Assembly (NCBI RefSeq): GCF_039527675.1
Contig: NZ_BAAAKI010000004.1
Location: 186,001-250,000 of the forward strand
DNA: 64,000 nt
Reading direction: 5' to 3'
From: Luteococcus sanguinis
GTDB lineage: Bacteria > Actinomycetota > Actinomycetes > Propionibacteriales > Propionibacteriaceae
Within the stretch, counting starts at the first letter, position 1; the number at the start of each line of letters is the position of its first letter. A program made the translations under genes and the position numbers. Of this stretch, positions 61,613 to 64,000 are shown in pieces. A model generated the notes under the pieces. That model saw only the letters and a program-made list of their open reading frames with translations, searched no databases and was not told where the DNA came from.

Positions 61613-61614
61613 GG

Positions 61615-62691
61615 TCAGCTGACGAGCCAGGTGTCCTTGCCCTCGACCAGCTCCTGCAGCCCCGCCATTCGGTTCGACGAGTCGAAACCGGCGGTCACGA
61701 GCTGCTCGCGGGTGAGGTCGTCGTAGGCCGGACGCTCGACATTGCGGAAAATGCCGATCGGCGCGCGGTGCAGCTCGCCACTGTCGGTCAGGCGGCTGAG
61801 CGCGAAGGCCAGGCTCGGGTCCTCGGCGTGCGCGTCGTGCACCAGCACGCGGTCAAGGCCCACCTCGGAGACTTCGGCGACGCGCACGGAACCGTCGGCT
61901 TCGCGCACGACACCCAGATGGTTGTCCGCACCGAAGGTGATCGCCTGTCCGTGAACCAGCGGGATGATCGTCTCGTCCGAGCCGGGGCCCTTCAGCCCCT
62001 CGAAGGCACCGTCGTTGAAGATCGGGCAGTTCTGGTAGATCTCGATCAGTGAGGCGCCGCGGTGGTTGGCGGCAGCCTTCAGTACCTCGCTCAGGTGCGC
62101 CCGGTCGGAGTCGATCGTGCGGGCGACGAAGGAGGCCTCGGCCCCCAGCGCCAGCGAGAGCGGATTGAAGGGGGTGTCCAGCGAACCCATCGGGCTCGAC
62201 TTGGTCACCTTGCCGCGCTCGGAGGTGGGGGAGTACTGACCCTTGGTCAGGCCGTAGATGCGGTTGTTGAACAGCATCACGGTGATGTTCACGTTGCGGC
62301 GCATGGCGTGGATCAGGTGGTTGCCGCCGATGCTCAGCGCGTCCCCATCGCCGGTGACGACCCAGACGCCCAGATCGGGACGTCCGGTGGCCAGGCCGGT
62401 GGCGATGGCCGGGGCACGGCCGTGGATCGAGTGCATGCCGTAGCTGTCCACGTAGTACGGGAACCGTGACGAGCAGCCGATGCCCGAGACGATCACGGTG
62501 TTCTCGCGCTTGATGCCCAGCTCGGGCATCAGGCCCTGGAAGGCGGCGAGGATGGCGTAGTCACCGCAACCGGGGCACCAGCGCACCTCCTGGTCGCTGG
62601 TGAAGTCCTTGCGGTTCAGCGGCTCGATCGACAGCGGGACACCCGCCAGACCGCGGTACTGGGTCGGGCTGGTGGCTTCGGTGGTGCTCAC
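61615..62691 (-). CDS. korB: 2-Oxoacid:ferredoxin oxidoreductase beta subunit
   Basis: This 358-residue subunit binds thiamine diphosphate and a 4Fe-4S cluster and oxidises 2-oxoglutarate (or pyruvate) to the acyl-CoA with reduction of ferredoxin. Visible features are WCPGCGDYAIL, GIGCSSRFP, the ThDP motif GDGDALSIGGNH and a late Cys in YQNCPIFND. The gene starts 4 bp inside the korA stop. Confidence 0.94.
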   Translation of the reverse strand: MSTTEATSPTQYRGLAGVPLSIEPLNRKDFTSDQEVRWCPGCGDYAILAAFQGLMPELGIKRENTVIVSGIGCSSRFPYYVDSYGMHSIHGRAPAIATGLATGRPDLGVWVVTGDGDALSIGGNHLIHAMRRNVNITVMLFNNRIYGLTKGQYSPTSERGKVTKSSPMGSLDTPFNPLSLALGAEASFVARTIDSDRAHLSEVLKAAANHRGASLIEIYQNCPIFNDGAFEGLKGPGSDETIIPLVHGQAITFGADNHLGVVREADGSVRVAEVSEVGLDRVLVHDAHAEDPSLAFALSRLTDSGELHRAPIGIFRNVERPAYDDLTREQLVTAGFDSSNRMAGLQELVEGKDTWLVS

Positions 62692-64000
62692 TTGTGCTCC
62701 TCCGGGTGGATGCGTGCGGACTGCGCGTGGTGCTGGGCTTCGTGGACGTCGGGTGCCAGGCGGCCGTCGCCGAAGTCCTCGCTGCCCGGGCCCTCGGAGA
62801 CCTCCGGCTCGTCGAGCGGGTCGTTGGCGTGCGTCGGGTCGAGCTCGTCGATGTCGCCCTCAAGGTCGTTGGCCAGCTCGCTCAGCGAGATCGGCAGGCC
62901 GAAGACGCGTGAGTAGCTGTGCACGTCGACCAGGTACTTGGCGCGCAGCATCATCGCGAACTGGCCGAGGTTCATCTCGGGGACGATGATGCGGTCGTAG
63001 GCCCGAAGCACCTCGCCGAGGTTGGCGGGCAGCGGGTTCATGTGCCGGACGTGTGCCTGGGCGACATTGCGTCCGGTCGCGCGGACGCGGCGCACGGCGG
63101 CGGTGATCGGGCCGTAGGTGGAGCCCCAGCCGATCACCAGCACCTTGGCCTCACCGCTCGGGTCGTCCACCACGACGTCGGGCACGTCGCGGACGATGCC
63201 GTCGACCTTGGCTTGGCGCAGCCGGACCATCTTGTCGTGGTTGGCCGGGTCGTAGGAGATGTTGCCGGTGCCGTCGGCCTTCTCGATGCCGCCGATGCGG
63301 TGCTCCAGGCCGGGCGTGCCCGGAATCGCCCAGGCGCGGGCCAGGGTCTCGGGGTCACGCTTGTATGGGAGGAAGTCCTCGCCGTCGTTCGGCCCGGTCG
63401 CAAAGCCCGGGTCGATGGCGGGCATCTGGTCGATCTCGGGCAGCTTCCACGGCTCGGCGCCGTTGGCGAGGTATCCGTCGCTCAGCAGCACCACCGGGGT
63501 GCGGTAGGTGACGGCGATCCGGCAGGCCTCGTAGGCCATCTCGAAGCAGTCGGCGGGTGTGGCCGGGGCCAGCACGGGCACGGGCGACTCGCCATTGCGG
63601 CCGTACAGCACCTGCAGCAGGTCTGCCTGCTCGGTCTTTGTCGGCATGCCGGTCGAGGGGCCGGCGCGCTGGACGTCCACGACGACCAGCGGCAGCTCGG
63701 TCATGACGCCCAGGCCGATGGTCTCGGCCTTCAGCGCCATGCCGGGGCCCGACGTTGTGGTGACACCCAGCAGGCCACCGAAGGAGGCGCCGAGCGCTGC
63801 GGCAACGCCCGCGATCTCGTCCTCGGCCTGGAAGGTCATCACGCCGCGAGCCTTGTGCTTGCTCAGCTCGTGCAGGATGTCGGAGGCCGGGGTGATCGGG
63901 TAGGAGCCCAGGAAGAGCTGCAGGTCGGCGCGGGCGGCGCCGGTGATCAGGCCCAGCGCGGTGGCGAGGTTGCCGGACACCTGGCGGTACAGGCCGGGGG
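62688..64000 (-). CDS. korA: 2-Oxoacid:ferredoxin oxidoreductase alpha subunit (5' truncated by window edge)
   Basis: The frame is open to the right edge. The visible 437 residues start in GLYRQVSGNLATALGLITGA and include SYPITPASDILHELS and TTSGPGMALKAETIGLGV, the pyruvate/2-oxoacid-binding region, and a C-terminal domain with NLGQFAMMLRAKY. The gamma-type domain that normally precedes this in fused KorA would lie outside the window. Confidence 0.93.
   Translation of the reverse strand, partial: PGLYRQVSGNLATALGLITGAARADLQLFLGSYPITPASDILHELSKHKARGVMTFQAEDEIAGVAAALGASFGGLLGVTTTSGPGMALKAETIGLGVMTELPLVVVDVQRAGPSTGMPTKTEQADLLQVLYGRNGESPVPVLAPATPADCFEMAYEACRIAVTYRTPVVLLSDGYLANGAEPWKLPEIDQMPAIDPGFATGPNDGEDFLPYKRDPETLARAWAIPGTPGLEHRIGGIEKADGTGNISYDPANHDKMVRLRQAKVDGIVRDVPDVVVDDPSGEAKVLVIGWGSTYGPITAAVRRVRATGRNVAQAHVRHMNPLPANLGEVLRAYDRIIVPEMNLGQFAMMLRAKYLVDVHSYSRVFGLPISLSELANDLEGDIDELDPTHANDPLDEPEVSEGPGSEDFGDGRLAPDVHEAQHHAQSARIHPEEHK

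Overview
The window is a GC-rich chromosomal segment from an actinobacterium. The gene set points to the Propionibacteriaceae or a close relative: an actinobacterial DUF3073 protein, GTG starts and 4-bp ATGA/GTGA operon overlaps, menaquinone rather than ubiquinone synthesis, a MenJ-like prenyl reductase, KorAB and a 14-gene NADH dehydrogenase operon. I cannot name the species. Three runs of N (10470-10504, 26073-26108, 47776-47797) are assembly gaps. Two of them break the reading frame of otherwise intact genes, so their stated lengths are not exact.

Layout. 1-3650: the end of purF, then purM, DUF3073 and an alpha/beta hydrolase. 3800-5430: tRNA-Phe, tRNA-Asp, a TetR-like regulator and a small membrane protein. 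5424-5851: a guanidine-III riboswitch in front of a guanidinium exporter gene (gdx). 5909-8830: a divergent sulfane-sulfur locus (CoA-disulfide reductase-rhodanese facing rhodanese, Cys-rich mini-protein and CstR-like repressor) with two operators around one shared -35 element. 8858-10572: patatin-like lipase and tRNA-Glu. 10702-16262: a sugar ABC importer, an intracellular GH32 fructosidase and a LacI repressor, with an 18-bp palindrome before the operon. 16314-18847: a secreted SH3/M15-like wall protein with a long structured leader, then a membrane-anchored protein that looks like a lone GroEL apical domain directly behind tRNA-Lys. 19030-22548: secreted GH3 glucosidase, CDF metal exporter and a dCMP-deaminase-like protein. 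22570-27510: DhaKLM, a GDPD-inositol monophosphatase fusion and an MFS exporter.

27689-57841 is largely one respiratory quinone territory. It holds menE-menA-menC-menD, menG, menF and menJ, then the complete nuoA-N operon, then a long-chain polyprenyl diphosphate synthase that would supply the side chain. A GNAT enzyme, a TM0106-type nuclease and an ABC ATPase/membrane pair lie among the men genes. 57842-58432 is frameshifted debris with no intact gene. 58433-64000: an M13 metallopeptidase, an uncharacterised membrane-anchored protein and korB-korA (korA runs off the window).

Together the core genes couple 2-oxoacid oxidation (KorAB, reduced ferredoxin) and NADH oxidation (complex I) to menaquinone made by the adjacent genes. 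Most of the window is ordinary core genome. The least ordinary items are the isolated GroEL-apical-like protein, the shared -35 sulfur-stress switch, the guanidine-III riboswitch and several short tandem repeats in intergenic DNA.
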